A stretch of DNA of 64,000 bases from Nocardioides humilatus (GCF_008373755.1 NZ_VUJV01000001.1:372001-436000); one strand, 5' to 3'; positions 54,379 to 63,396 are shown, counted from the stretch's first letter. Notes: generated by a model from the letters alone, not told the origin. Translations and numbers: made by a program.

Positions 54379-55534
54379 GTGGCCAGCAGAGGGCGGCCAC
54401 GCCACCTGAGGCAGACCAGATGTTGATCGGCCGCTCCTCGAAGAGCGGACGGCAGCTGTCCCTGGTCAGCGAACGCGTGGTCGTCGCGTCGAAGATGCCG
54501 TTGCCGAAGCACCAGTCGTAGTAGACGTACACCTCGGGGTAGGCGACGTCCCGGGGCGTCCAGTCCTCGGGGAGGAACCTGAGGGCGATGGCCTGGTCGC
54601 CGTAGTAGTCGTCGGTGCAGTTCTTCGGGGTGTCGGGGCCGCCTCCCTCCGGAGCGTCCTGGATCGCCTGCCACAGCCGTTCGGCGTCTGCTCCCGTCAT
54701 CTGCCGCGACCCGACCAGGCCCGACGGATCCCGTCGGTCGTAGAGGCACACGGCGACGATCGGGGACGGGCGCTCCCCCAGCGAGGTCGCCGGGCGCGAG
54801 AACCCCGCCGACGCCGCGTCGGAGGTCGTCTTGCACCCGTTGGTGTCGATGGCGACGGACCGGACCGAGCCGAACACTTCGTCGGCGACAGCCGGGTCCT
54901 CGGCGAGCACCGTGATCTGCGCAGCCGCGACGGTGCGGCGGGTGAGCGTCCAGCCGCGATAGCTCCACTCCCCGTCGACAGGTGCGAGGTTCCGCGACGC
55001 CGACTCAAGCGAGACGTAAGGCTCCCAGAGCGCGAAGGGGAGCTGTCCGAACTCCTCCGGCCCGCGGATGTCGGGATCCGGCATGCAGCCCTGGAGGGTG
55101 ACGGCGCGGCCGGACGCGTCGATCTCAACGAAGGGCGCGTCGGGCACACCATCCGGACGCCGACCGCCGCGAAGCTCGTCGGCGTAGATGCAGTCGGGGC
55201 GGCCCGGGTTGTAGTCATAGCCCCAGGACTGCGGCACGGCGATCTCGATGCCGCGGTAGGACACCCACCGCGTGCTCGTCGGTGGCTGTGGCCCACGGCC
55301 GGACGTGCCTTCGGATGCGCGCCGGGACTCCCCGCCACCCCCATTGTCGCCGGACAACACCACCGGGACAGCGATGATGCCGACGACCACGGCCGCGACA
55401 GCGCCGGCGATCCACGGCGTACGCCGCCGGGCAACCAGCCCCACGTCGACGTGATCTGAAGGGGCTTCGCCGGCGCGCCGGAGGAAGGCCGCGCGAAAGG
55501 CGGCCTCGGCGCGCTGGTCCTGGTCGTCAGTCAT
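54374..55534 (-). CDS. Membrane-anchored protein paired with the ECF sigma factor
   Basis: 386 residues from ATG 55534, overlapping the sigma gene by 8 bp. A ~40-residue cytoplasmic N-terminus (DDQDQRAEAAFRAAFLRRAG), one membrane span (~46-64, IAGAVAAVVVGIIAVPVVL), then a large outside domain with about eight cysteines, rich in Trp and Asp, containing GIEIAVPQSWGYDYNPG and NCTDDYYGDQ. The order and topology suggest an anti-sigma factor, but the classic zinc HxxxCxxC motif is absent. Function of the outer domain is unknown. Confidence 0.7.
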   Translation of the reverse strand: MTDDQDQRAEAAFRAAFLRRAGEAPSDHVDVGLVARRRTPWIAGAVAAVVVGIIAVPVVLSGDNGGGGESRRASEGTSGRGPQPPTSTRWVSYRGIEIAVPQSWGYDYNPGRPDCIYADELRGGRRPDGVPDAPFVEIDASGRAVTLQGCMPDPDIRGPEEFGQLPFALWEPYVSLESASRNLAPVDGEWSYRGWTLTRRTVAAAQITVLAEDPAVADEVFGSVRSVAIDTNGCKTTSDAASAGFSRPATSLGERPSPIVAVCLYDRRDPSGLVGSRQMTGADAERLWQAIQDAPEGGGPDTPKNCTDDYYGDQAIALRFLPEDWTPRDVAYPEVYVYYDWCFGNGIFDATTTRSLTRDSCRPLFEERPINIWSASGGVAALCWPR

Positions 55535-56048
55535 CGTCGACTCCCGTCGTGAGACGCCCCCGGAGACTGGCGAGCGCGCGGTGGACGTGTGACCGGGCGG
55601 TCGCCTCAGCGCAGTCGAGCACCTCGGCGATCTGGGCGAAGGCGAGGTCCTCGTGGAACCGGAGCACGACCGCCGCACGCTGCACTGGCGGAAGCTCGGC
55701 GCACAATCGCCAGGCCTCGTCGGCGTCGGTGGTCCCGTCCACAGCGGGGGCGGTCCGGCCGTCGTACTCACTGACGTCTGCGACGGGCACCACCCTCCCC
55801 AGCTTCCGCCAGCGATCGATCGATCCGTTCACGATGCTGCGCTTGACGTAGGCGTCGTGAGTGCCGCGCTTCACCAGCCCCCGCCACCGCGGGTAGGCAC
55901 GCGCCAGCGCCTCCTGCACCAGGTCGGCCGACTCGGCCGCGTCGCCGCTCATCAAGTAGGCGAACCGCTGGAGAGCGTGGCTGCGCACGGCGACGTAGGA
56001 CGCGAAGTCGTCCGGTCGCACAGCGCTCACGATCACCTCCGCTCGCAT
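55527..56048 (-). CDS. SigE-family ECF RNA polymerase sigma factor
   Basis: 173 residues; ATG 56048 has GGAGGG upstream. Region 2: FASYVAVRSHALQRFAYLMSGDAAESADLVQEALARAY with DLVQEAL; region 4: LCAELPPVQRAAVVLRFHEDLAFAQIAEVLDCAEATARSHVHRAL. Directs polymerase to an envelope-stress-type regulon. An exact 17-bp dyad GCACCTGACGCAGGTGC at 56092-56108 lies 44 bp upstream and may be regulatory. Confidence 0.93.
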   Translation of the reverse strand: MRAEVIVSAVRPDDFASYVAVRSHALQRFAYLMSGDAAESADLVQEALARAYPRWRGLVKRGTHDAYVKRSIVNGSIDRWRKLGRVVPVADVSEYDGRTAPAVDGTTDADEAWRLCAELPPVQRAAVVLRFHEDLAFAQIAEVLDCAEATARSHVHRALASLRGRLTTGVDDD

Positions 56049-56091
56049 GGTCACACCCTCCCGACGGGTCGGCACCCGGTTTCGTTGCAAC

Positions 56092-56108
56092 GCACCTGAC
56101 GCAGGTGC
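56092..56108. promoter_or_regulatory. Dyad upstream of the sigma factor gene
   Basis: Arms GCACCTG and CAGGTGC around ACG. It sits in the 111-bp gap before the sigma gene and could be an operator; I do not see a clear ECF-type promoter. Confidence 0.3.
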
Positions 56109-56159
56109 CGCGAATCGGCCGAATCGCGACATCTACGTCAGGTACGACGGGTCTCGGCG

Positions 56160-57275
56160 TCAGCCGAAGAACACCCGGAGGTCGGCGACGACCTCGGCCG
56201 GGACCTCCATCGCGGCGTAGTGGCCGCCGGCGGGGTGCTCGGTCCAGTGCTGGATGTTGGCGTTGTCGCGCTCGGCGAGCGGGCGGATGGTCTGGAAGTC
56301 GTCCTGGAAGACGGCGACGCCGATCCGGCCCTTGCTCACCGCGGGTTCGGCGCCGGTGCGGCCCTCCTCGAAGTGGTAGCGCGCTGCTGAGCCGTAGGTG
56401 TTGGTCAGCCAGTAGAGCGACGCCTGGGCGAGGACCTGCTCGGAGGTGACCAGGCTCGTGCCGTTGCCGAAGCTCTCGAAGAGCTCGCTGTAGGCGAGTA
56501 CGGCGACGGGCGAGTCCGCGAGGCCGGCGGCGACCGTCTGCGGGCGGGTGCCGTTCATCTGGTTGTAGCCGCCGACGGACTGGAACCACCCGAGGTGCTC
56601 GAGCGCGGCGTACTCCTTCGGGCCGAAGGCCTCGAACTCGGTCGGGTCGCCCGAGGGGAACGAGAACAGCTGGAGCACGTGGGCGCCGCGGAAGCCCTCG
56701 GGGTCGAGGACGGCCAGCTCACGGCCGACCATCGCTCCCCCGTCGCTGCCGTGCACGCCGTACGAGTCGTAGCCCAGGCGGCGCATCAGCTGGTCGTAGG
56801 CACCGGCCACGCGGGCCATCGTCCAACCGGTGTCGACGACGGGGGTCGACCAGCCGAAGCCGGGCATCGAGGGGATGACGAGGTGGAAGGCGTCGGACGC
56901 CTGGCCGCCGTGGGACTCGGGGTCGACGAGCGGGTCGATCATGTCGATGAAGTCGAGGAGCGAGCCCGGGTAGCTGTGCGCGAGGAGCAGCGGCGTGGCG
57001 CCCTCGACCTGCGAGCGGACGTGGAGGAAGTGGATCCGCTGACCGTCGATGTCGGTGACGAAGCCCGGGTAGTCGTTGATGCGGGCCTCGATGGCCCGCC
57101 AGTCGAAGGACTTCCACTGCTCGACCATCGAGCGCAGGTAGCTCTCGGGCGTGCCGTAGTCCCACGAGTCGCCGGGCACGGCGGGCGCGAAGCGGGTCCG
57201 CTCGAGGCGCTGCTGCAGGTCGTCGAGGTCGGCCTGCGTGACGGTGACGGCGAAGGGGGTGATCTGCTCGGTCAT
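56160..57275 (-). CDS. Epoxide hydrolase (alpha/beta fold, EHN type)
   Basis: 371 residues, ATG 57275. The N-terminal EHN domain (PFAVTVTQADLDDLQQRL, WDYGTPESYLRSMVEQWK, DWRAIEARINDYPGF) is followed by the catalytic core: HSYPGSLLDF (oxyanion HxxP), GVHGSDGGAMVG (nucleophile Asp) and GGHYAAMEVP (catalytic His). Two candidate tyrosines lie in the lid. Opens epoxides to diols; divergent WYL regulator probably controls it through the palindrome at 57325-57358. Confidence 0.92.
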   Translation of the reverse strand: MTEQITPFAVTVTQADLDDLQQRLERTRFAPAVPGDSWDYGTPESYLRSMVEQWKSFDWRAIEARINDYPGFVTDIDGQRIHFLHVRSQVEGATPLLLAHSYPGSLLDFIDMIDPLVDPESHGGQASDAFHLVIPSMPGFGWSTPVVDTGWTMARVAGAYDQLMRRLGYDSYGVHGSDGGAMVGRELAVLDPEGFRGAHVLQLFSFPSGDPTEFEAFGPKEYAALEHLGWFQSVGGYNQMNGTRPQTVAAGLADSPVAVLAYSELFESFGNGTSLVTSEQVLAQASLYWLTNTYGSAARYHFEEGRTGAEPAVSKGRIGVAVFQDDFQTIRPLAERDNANIQHWTEHPAGGHYAAMEVPAEVVADLRVFFG

Positions 57276-57324
57276 GGTCGTGCCTTTCGGTGGGGGTTCC
57301 GGGTTGGTGAGGACGACGTTAGGA

Positions 57325-57358
57325 GCCATACAGGAACAGTTGTTTCCTGTTAAATGGC
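57325..57358. promoter_or_regulatory. Nested palindromic operator between epoxide hydrolase and WYL regulator
   Basis: Inner arms ACAGGAA (57330-57336) and TTCCTGT (57344-57350) and outer arms GCCAT (57325-57329) and ATGGC (57354-57358) share one centre. The right outer arm includes the regulator's ATG. It is the likely binding site of the divergent YafY-type regulator and would repress both genes when occupied. Confidence 0.6.
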
Positions 57359-58331
57359 ATCCGTGAAGAAGACTTCGGGACGGGTGCTGGAGCTGCTCGG
57401 ACTGATGCAGGCGAAGGTCGACTGGACCGGTCCCGAGCTCGCCGCACGGCTCGGCGTCACCGATCGCACCGTGCGCAACGACATCGCGCGGCTGCGCGAG
57501 CTCGGCTACCCCGTCGACGCGACGCGCGGGCGCGACGGGCACTACCGGCTCGGCGTGGGGGCGAAGCTGCCTCCGCTCCTGCTCGACGACGAGGAGGCGG
57601 TCGCCGTGGCGGTCGGTCTGCGCACCGTCACCGGCGTCGCCGGCTTCGAGGAGAGCGGCGCCCGGGCGCTGGCCAAGCTCGAGCACGTCCTGCCCGACCG
57701 GCTCCGACGCCAGCTCGCCGCCCTGCGCGACGCCACCGCTGCGGGACCGGTCAACACCGACTCCAACGTCGAGGACCCCGAGGTGGACCCGGCCGTCCTC
57801 ACCGCGATCGCCGCCGCGATCCGCGACCACGACGGGCTGCGCGCGTTCTACCGCCCCGCCGACACCGACGAGCGGGTCGAGTTCGAGCCCTACCGCCTGG
57901 TGGCCTGGCAGCGACGGTGGTACGTCGTCGGGCGCGATCCCGCGAGCGGGTCGTGGTCGCCGTACCGGGTGGACTGGCTGACCCTGCGGACGCCGGGCGG
58001 CCGGCGGTTCTCGCCGACCGACTTCCCCGGCGACCTGACCGAGTTCGTCGTCCGCGAGGTCGCCCGGACCGGGTGGGCCGTCCACGCCCGACTGCTCATC
58101 GATGCGCCGGTCGACGAGGTCATCGCCCGCATCAACCCGGCCGTGGGGACGGTCGAACCCGTCGACGAGGAGCGCTGCCTGCTCGTGACGGGCGGCGACA
58201 GCCTGGAGGTCGTCGCGGTCTGGATCGGCATGCTCGGCCTCGACTTCACCGTCATCTCACCGCCGGCACTCGCCGAGCACTTGCAGGTCATTGCCAACCG
58301 CTACACCGCTGCGAGCAGGATGGGCACATGA
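57354..58331 (+). CDS. YafY/WYL-domain transcriptional regulator
   Basis: 325 residues. N-terminal HTH_11 (RVLELLGLMQAKVDWTGPELAARLGVTDRTVRNDIARLRELGYPVDA), then a WYL domain (VEFEPYRLVAWQRRWYVVGRDP) and a C-terminal extension of the WCX type. Binds DNA and small ligands or nucleic-acid pieces; here the neighbour is an epoxide hydrolase. The stop overlaps the DUF4345-like gene as ATGA, so the small membrane protein is in the same unit. Confidence 0.92.
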   Translation: MASVKKTSGRVLELLGLMQAKVDWTGPELAARLGVTDRTVRNDIARLRELGYPVDATRGRDGHYRLGVGAKLPPLLLDDEEAVAVAVGLRTVTGVAGFEESGARALAKLEHVLPDRLRRQLAALRDATAAGPVNTDSNVEDPEVDPAVLTAIAAAIRDHDGLRAFYRPADTDERVEFEPYRLVAWQRRWYVVGRDPASGSWSPYRVDWLTLRTPGGRRFSPTDFPGDLTEFVVREVARTGWAVHARLLIDAPVDEVIARINPAVGTVEPVDEERCLLVTGGDSLEVVAVWIGMLGLDFTVISPPALAEHLQVIANRYTAASRMGT

Positions 58332-58684
58332 ACCGTCTCATCGCGACCGGCGCCGCCGCCTACGCCGGACTCGGCCTCGCCTCCTTCCTCAAGCCCGACG
58401 TCGTCCCCTCGGTGATCGGCTACTCGGCGCCCAACGCCGACACCCGCACCGAGATCCGCGCCGTCTACGGCGGTCTGCCGCTTGCCTTCGCTGCCAGCCT
58501 GGTGGCGACGCCGGCGTCCGGTACGGCGATCGGGCTCGCCACCGCCGGCATGGCGGCGGGGCGCGCGGCATCGTCGGTCTTCGAGGGTCGGCCGAGCCTG
58601 AAGATGGTCGGCTTCATCGCCCTGGAGTCGGCGATCGCCGGGGCGCTTCTCCTTGGCGCCCGCAGCGCACGCACCTCCGACTGA
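58328..58684 (+). CDS. Small membrane protein (DUF4345/DUF4267-like)
   Basis: 118 residues with about four hydrophobic segments: LIATGAAAYAGLGLASFL, GGLPLAFAASLVATPASG, IGLATAGMAAG and IALESAIAGALLLGA. The motif TRTEIRAVYGGLPLAFA is typical of DUF4345/4267 proteins. No known function. Coupled to the WYL regulator. Confidence 0.75.
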   Translation: MNRLIATGAAAYAGLGLASFLKPDVVPSVIGYSAPNADTRTEIRAVYGGLPLAFAASLVATPASGTAIGLATAGMAAGRAASSVFEGRPSLKMVGFIALESAIAGALLLGARSARTSD

Positions 58685-58764
58685 CCGCTGGCCGGACCGC
58701 ACAACTGACCGCTCGGTCGGTATCTCGCGTGCACGACGTCGGCGCGGAGTCGTAGGGTCACGTC

Positions 58765-60435
58765 ATGACGCGACCCGTGGACTCTCGGACCGACCAGCAC
58801 GTCGAGGATGTCGTCGCCCTCGACCCGATCACGGCGACCTTCGCCGGCATCCCGGGTCACGACGACAAGCTGCCCGACCTCTCCCCCGCCGGCTTCGACG
58901 CCCGCGACGAACTGACGCGCCGCGCACTGGCCGACGTCCGAGCCCTCGAGGCGACCGACGAGCGCGAGCAGGTCGCCAAGGACGCCTTCCTGGAGCGGGT
59001 CGGCCTGGAGGTAGAGAAGATCGACGCCGGCTACGACCGCTCGGCGTTCTCGGTCATCAGCAGCAGCATGCACGCCGTCCGCGAGGTCTTCGACCTGATG
59101 GCCACCGAGACCACGGAGGACTGGCAGACCATCGGCGATCGCCTCGCGGCCGTGCCGGCTGCGCTCGCCGGCTACCGGGAAACGCTCGAGGTCGAGGCCG
59201 CGGCGGGACGGGTGTCGTCACGACGGCAGTACGTCGAGGTCGCCAGTCAGATCCGCGGCTGGACCGGTCAGACCGGCGCCGGGCGCGACTACTTCGCCCA
59301 CCTCGTCGCGTCCGCCCCTGAGGAGATGCGCGACCGGCTCGAGCAGGTCGCGGCAACGGCATCGGCGTCGTACGCCGAGTTCGGGCGGTTCGCCGAGACC
59401 GAGCTTGCGCCCCGCGGACGCGAGCGCGACGGCGTCGGGCGCGACCACTACGCGCTGGAGTCGCGCTACTTCCTCGGCGCCGAGGTCGACCTCGAGGACA
59501 CCTACCGCTGGGGCTTCGAGGAGCTCGCGCGCATCGAGACCGACATGGCCGCGACCGCGCAGCGCATCGTGCCGGGCGGCTCGATCGACGACGCGGTCAA
59601 GGCGCTCGAGTCCGATCCGGCCCGCGACTGCGGCAGTCGCGAGGCGTTCGAGGCCTGGATGCAGGAGAAGGCCGACACGATCCTGTCGAGCTTCAACGGC
59701 GTCCACTTCGACATCGCCGAGCCGATCCAAACCATCGCCTGCAAGGTCGCACCGACCCAGGACGGCGGCGCCTGGTACACGCCGCCCTCGGAGGACTTCT
59801 CCCGCCCCGGCACGATGTGGTTCTCCTTCACCGAGGACCACGAGCGCTACTCGACCTGGCAGGAGACGACCACCGTCTTCCACGAGGGCGTGCCCGGCCA
59901 CCACCTCCAGTGCGCGCAGGTCGTCTACCGCGCTGACCTGCTCAACCGCTGGCAGCGGCTGATGTGCTGGATCAGCGGTCACGGCGAGGGCTGGGCGCTC
60001 TACTCCGAGCGGTTGATGGACGAGCTCGGTTACTTCGACGACCCGGGCGACCGCCTCGGCTTCCTCGACATGCAGGGCTTCCGTGCCGCGCGGGTCATCG
60101 TCGACATCGGCGTCCACCTCGGCCTCACCGTCCCGAAGGACAACCCCTTCGGCTGGCGGCCGGGCGAGGTGTGGGACGGCGACCTGGTCCACGAGTTCAT
60201 GCGCGGTCACTCGCGGATGGAGGACGGCCAGCTCGGCTTCGAGGTCAACCGCTACCTCGGCTGGCCGGGGCAGGCGCCGTCCTACAAGGTCGGCGAGCGG
60301 ATCTGGCTGGAGGCTCGCGACGAGGTGAAGGCCCGGAAGGGGGCCGACTTCGACCTCAAGGCCTTCCACACCGCCGCCCTCGACCTGGGATCGATCGGGC
60401 TCGACCCGCTGAAGAGCGCGCTCGGCCGGCTCTGA
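58765..60435 (+). CDS. DUF885-family metallopeptidase-like protein
   Basis: 556 residues, cytoplasmic (no signal). All-helical N-terminus; the zinc site is HEGVPGHHLQ with a downstream Glu in GHGEGWALYSERL, similar to M3/gluzincin-type folds. AWYTPPSEDFSRPGTMWF precedes it. DUF885 members are thought to be carboxypeptidase-like but few are tested. ATG 58765; the plus-strand run through to maf is closely spaced. Confidence 0.9.
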   Translation: MTRPVDSRTDQHVEDVVALDPITATFAGIPGHDDKLPDLSPAGFDARDELTRRALADVRALEATDEREQVAKDAFLERVGLEVEKIDAGYDRSAFSVISSSMHAVREVFDLMATETTEDWQTIGDRLAAVPAALAGYRETLEVEAAAGRVSSRRQYVEVASQIRGWTGQTGAGRDYFAHLVASAPEEMRDRLEQVAATASASYAEFGRFAETELAPRGRERDGVGRDHYALESRYFLGAEVDLEDTYRWGFEELARIETDMAATAQRIVPGGSIDDAVKALESDPARDCGSREAFEAWMQEKADTILSSFNGVHFDIAEPIQTIACKVAPTQDGGAWYTPPSEDFSRPGTMWFSFTEDHERYSTWQETTTVFHEGVPGHHLQCAQVVYRADLLNRWQRLMCWISGHGEGWALYSERLMDELGYFDDPGDRLGFLDMQGFRAARVIVDIGVHLGLTVPKDNPFGWRPGEVWDGDLVHEFMRGHSRMEDGQLGFEVNRYLGWPGQAPSYKVGERIWLEARDEVKARKGADFDLKAFHTAALDLGSIGLDPLKSALGRL

Positions 60436-60448
60436 AACCGAGGGCGCC

Positions 60449-61534
60449 GTGATCGAGCTCGACCGGGCGCAAGCGCGACAGATCGCCGTCCGGGCGCAGC
60501 TGCTCGGGGCCGAGCGACCCGAGTCGCTCTTCTCGACCGTCGACCAGCTGACGATGCTGCAGATCGACCCGACGGCCGCGATCGCGCCCAACGTCGACCT
60601 CGTCGCGTGGTCGCGCCTCGGCGACGGCTACGAGCACTCCGACCTGCGCTTCGCGCTCGAGGAGGAGCGCTCGCTGGTCGAGCAGTCCTCCTTCATCCGG
60701 CCGATGGACGACATCGGCCTCGTGCTGGCCACGGCCCGGGACCGGATGCACTCCAGCACCTACGAGTGGCTGGAGGCCAACGCCCGCTTCCGCACCGACG
60801 TCCTCGCCCTGCTCGCGGCCGAGGGGCCGGTGACGGCCGCCGAGGTGCCCGACACCTCCCAGGTGCCGTGGCAGTCGTCGGGCTGGACCAACGACAAGAA
60901 CGTCGACCGGTTGCTGGAGATGCTCTGCCGGGTCGGTGACGTGGCGATCAGCGGGCGGCGCGGAAAGCTCCGCACCTGGGACCTCCCCGAGCGGGTCTAC
61001 CCCGCCGACCTCGAGATCCCGTCCTACGACGATGCCAAGGCGCTCCTCGACGAGCGGCGGCTGGCGTCGCTCGGCGTTGCCCGGCGTACGTCGAAGATCC
61101 AGGGCGAGGAGGTCGCCGCAGCCAACCGTGGCCTGCCCTGCGTGATCGACGGGGTCGGCGGTGAGTGGCGGGTCGACCCCGACGCGTTGGCGGCCGCCGA
61201 CGACGACTTCGAAGGGCGTACGGCGCTGCTGTCGCCGTACGACCGGCTGGTCTACGACCGCGACCGGGCCTTGGAGCTCTTCGACTTCGACTACGTCCTG
61301 GAGATGTACAAGCCCGCAGCGAAGCGCCGATGGGGCTACTTCGCGCTGCCGATCCTCCACGACGACCGGCTGGTCGGGAAGCTCGATGCCAAGGTCGACC
61401 GCAAGGCCGGGCTGCTGCGGGTCTTCGCCGTCCACGAGGACTTCGCCTGGGACCCCGCGATCGGCGACGCGGTCGAGCAGGAGATCGGCGAGCTCGCGGC
61501 GTGGCTCGGGGTCGCGGTGGAGCACGTGCGCTGA
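60449..61534 (+). CDS. YcaQ/AlkZ-like DNA glycosylase (winged-helix HTH_42 family)
   Basis: 361 residues from GTG 60449. LTMLQIDPTAAIAPNVDLVAWSRLG near the N-terminus contains QID, matching the QxD catalytic motif of YcaQ-type enzymes rather than QxQ of AlkZ; RRWGYFALPILHDDRLVGKLDAKVDR closes the family signature. YcaQ unhooks interstrand DNA crosslinks and removes alkylated bases. 13 bp after the DUF885 gene. Confidence 0.88.
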   Translation: MIELDRAQARQIAVRAQLLGAERPESLFSTVDQLTMLQIDPTAAIAPNVDLVAWSRLGDGYEHSDLRFALEEERSLVEQSSFIRPMDDIGLVLATARDRMHSSTYEWLEANARFRTDVLALLAAEGPVTAAEVPDTSQVPWQSSGWTNDKNVDRLLEMLCRVGDVAISGRRGKLRTWDLPERVYPADLEIPSYDDAKALLDERRLASLGVARRTSKIQGEEVAAANRGLPCVIDGVGGEWRVDPDALAAADDDFEGRTALLSPYDRLVYDRDRALELFDFDYVLEMYKPAAKRRWGYFALPILHDDRLVGKLDAKVDRKAGLLRVFAVHEDFAWDPAIGDAVEQEIGELAAWLGVAVEHVR

Positions 61535-61550
61535 CGCGTAGGGTGCGGGC

Positions 61551-62156
61551 GTGCCGACGTTCGTCCTCGCCTCCGCCTCCCCCGCCCGGCTCAAGACCCT
61601 GCGGTCCGCCGGCCTCAATCCCGTCGTCATCGTGTCGGGTGTCGACGAGTCACAGGCCGACGGCCTGCCGCCCTTCGAGATGGCCCTACAGCTCGCCGAG
61701 CTGAAGTGCGCGGCCGTGGCCGAGCGCGACGACGTGCCGACCGACGCGTTGGTGCTCGGCTGCGACTCGGTGCTCGAGCTCGACGGTGAGGCGCTCGGCA
61801 AGCCCGCCGACGCCGCCGACGCCATCCGTCGCTGGCAGTCGATGCGCGGCCGTTCGGGCGTGCTCTACACGGGCCACTGCCTCCGTGACACCGCCACCGG
61901 CCAGGTCGCCGCGGCCACCGCGTCGACCACGGTCCACTTCGCCGACGTCACCGACGCCGAGATCGAGGCCTACGTCGCCACGAGCGAACCCCTTCACGTC
62001 GCCGGCGCCTTCACCGTCGACAGCCTCGGCGGCGCCTTCGTCACCGGTCTCGACGGCGACTACCACAACGTCGTCGGCGTCAGCCTGCCTCTGCTGCGCG
62101 ACCTGGTCATCGAGCTCGGCCACGAGTGGACCGAGCTGTGGTCACTCGACAGGTAG
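61551..62156 (+). CDS. maf: Maf-family nucleoside triphosphate pyrophosphatase
   Basis: 201 residues from GTG 61551. FVLASASPARLKTLRSAGL is the Maf signature (SxSPRR), GCDSVLELDGEALGKP and LYTGHCLRD are further active-site segments. Cleans modified or non-canonical nucleotides and can slow division. Its end overlaps the acyl-CoA dehydrogenase end by 15 bp tail-to-tail. Maf next to carboxylase genes is common in actinobacteria. Confidence 0.93.
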   Translation: MPTFVLASASPARLKTLRSAGLNPVVIVSGVDESQADGLPPFEMALQLAELKCAAVAERDDVPTDALVLGCDSVLELDGEALGKPADAADAIRRWQSMRGRSGVLYTGHCLRDTATGQVAAATASTTVHFADVTDAEIEAYVATSEPLHVAGAFTVDSLGGAFVTGLDGDYHNVVGVSLPLLRDLVIELGHEWTELWSLDR

Positions 62157-63347
62157 CCCCAGGCCGCGGGCGATGAGCATCCGCTGGACCTCGGAGGTGC
62201 CTTCGCCGATCTCGAGGATCTTGGCGTCGCGGTAGAAGCGGGCGACGGCGTATTCCTCCATGAAGCCGTAGCCGCCGAAGACCTGGGTGGCGATGCGGGT
62301 CGCGGTGACCGCCGACTCCGAGGAGTAGAGCTTGGCGATCGAGGCGGCGTGCTTGAAGTCCTTCATGGACGGGCCACCCGGGGTGTCCATCGCGTCCTTC
62401 ATCGCGGCGGCCTTGTAGGTCAGCAGACGCGAGGCGTGGAGCATGACCTCGAGGTCGGCGATCTGGAAGGCGACGCCCTGCTTGCGACCGATCGGGCCGC
62501 CGAAGGTCTGCCGCTCGCCGGCGTAGTCGACGCAGAGGTCGACGCAGGCCTGGATCAGGCCGACCGCAAGGGCGGCGATGGCCACCCGGCCGTCGTCGAG
62601 GGTGGCGAGGAACTGGGCGTAGCCCCGACCGCGCTCGCCGAGCAGGTGGTCGACCGGGACGCGGCAGTCCTCGAAGGACAACGGGTGAGTGTCGGAGATG
62701 TGCCAGCCGAGCTTGTCGTAGGCGGGCTCAGCAGTGAAGCCGGGCGTGCCGGCCGGGATGACGATCGCGGAGATCTCGGCGCTGCCGTCCTCGCGGGTGC
62801 CGGTGCGGGCGGTCACGGTGACCACGGAGGTCATCGACGAGCCCGAGTTGGTGATGAACTGCTTCGAGCCGTTGACCACCCACTCGTCGCCGTCGATCAC
62901 GGCCTTGGTGCGGGTCGCACCGGCGTCGGAGCCGGCGCCCGGCTCGGTGAGCCCGAAGGCGGCGAGCTTGCGTCCGGCCACGAGGTCGGGCAGGAAGGTC
63001 TGCTTCTGCTCTGCGGTGCCGTAGGTCAGGATCGGGTTGATCCCCAGGCCGACCCCGGCCTCGAGCGTGATGCCCATCGACTGGTCGACGCGGCCCAGCT
63101 CCTCGATGGCCAGGCAGAGCGACGTGAAGGGACCGTCCTCGGGAGCGAGTCCGGCGCCGCCGTACTCCTCCGGCGCGACGAGGCCGAAGAGGCCCAGGTC
63201 GCCCATCTGCTCGACGACATCGGTCGGGAAGTGGTGGTCCTTGTCCCACTGCGGCACGTGCGGCGCGATCGCGGACTCCGCGAAGTCGCGGACGGTACGG
63301 CGGAACTCCTCGTGCTCACGGGACAGCTCGAACGTCATGCCGCGCAT
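62142..63347 (-). CDS. Acyl-CoA dehydrogenase
   Basis: 401 residues (start 63347; ATG 63338 giving MTFELSREHEEF is about as likely). FGLTEPGAGSDAGATRT binds FAD; QVFGGYGFMEEYAVARFYRDAKILEIGEGTSEVQ is the C-terminal block. The usual short-chain-type Glu is in EIGEGTS. It differs clearly from the paralogue at 41594, so a different substrate is expected. A perfect 10-bp palindrome directly upstream suggests TetR-type control. Confidence 0.93.
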   Translation of the reverse strand: MRGMTFELSREHEEFRRTVRDFAESAIAPHVPQWDKDHHFPTDVVEQMGDLGLFGLVAPEEYGGAGLAPEDGPFTSLCLAIEELGRVDQSMGITLEAGVGLGINPILTYGTAEQKQTFLPDLVAGRKLAAFGLTEPGAGSDAGATRTKAVIDGDEWVVNGSKQFITNSGSSMTSVVTVTARTGTREDGSAEISAIVIPAGTPGFTAEPAYDKLGWHISDTHPLSFEDCRVPVDHLLGERGRGYAQFLATLDDGRVAIAALAVGLIQACVDLCVDYAGERQTFGGPIGRKQGVAFQIADLEVMLHASRLLTYKAAAMKDAMDTPGGPSMKDFKHAASIAKLYSSESAVTATRIATQVFGGYGFMEEYAVARFYRDAKILEIGEGTSEVQRMLIARGLGLPVE

Positions 63348-63356
63348 CGTAGCCCG

Positions 63357-63380
63357 CGAGGTTAACGTTTGTTAACCTCG
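63357..63380. promoter_or_regulatory. Perfect palindromic operator upstream of acyl-CoA dehydrogenase
   Basis: Arms CGAGGTTAAC and GTTAACCTCG separated by GTTT: 10-bp exact dyad, ten bases before the start at 63347. The GTTAAC cores separated by four bases resemble sites of TetR-family regulators of fatty-acid or steroid genes. No TetR gene is seen here, but one may lie just past the window's right edge. Confidence 0.7.
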
Positions 63381-63396
63381 GGCCGCCTTTCGAGCG

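Noticed and set aside
56160-58085. 641-codon minus-strand frame extending the epoxide hydrolase over the WYL regulator
   Set aside because: The extension is antisense to a well-supported regulator; the ATG at 57275 has a ribosome site and matches the normal EHN-domain start.
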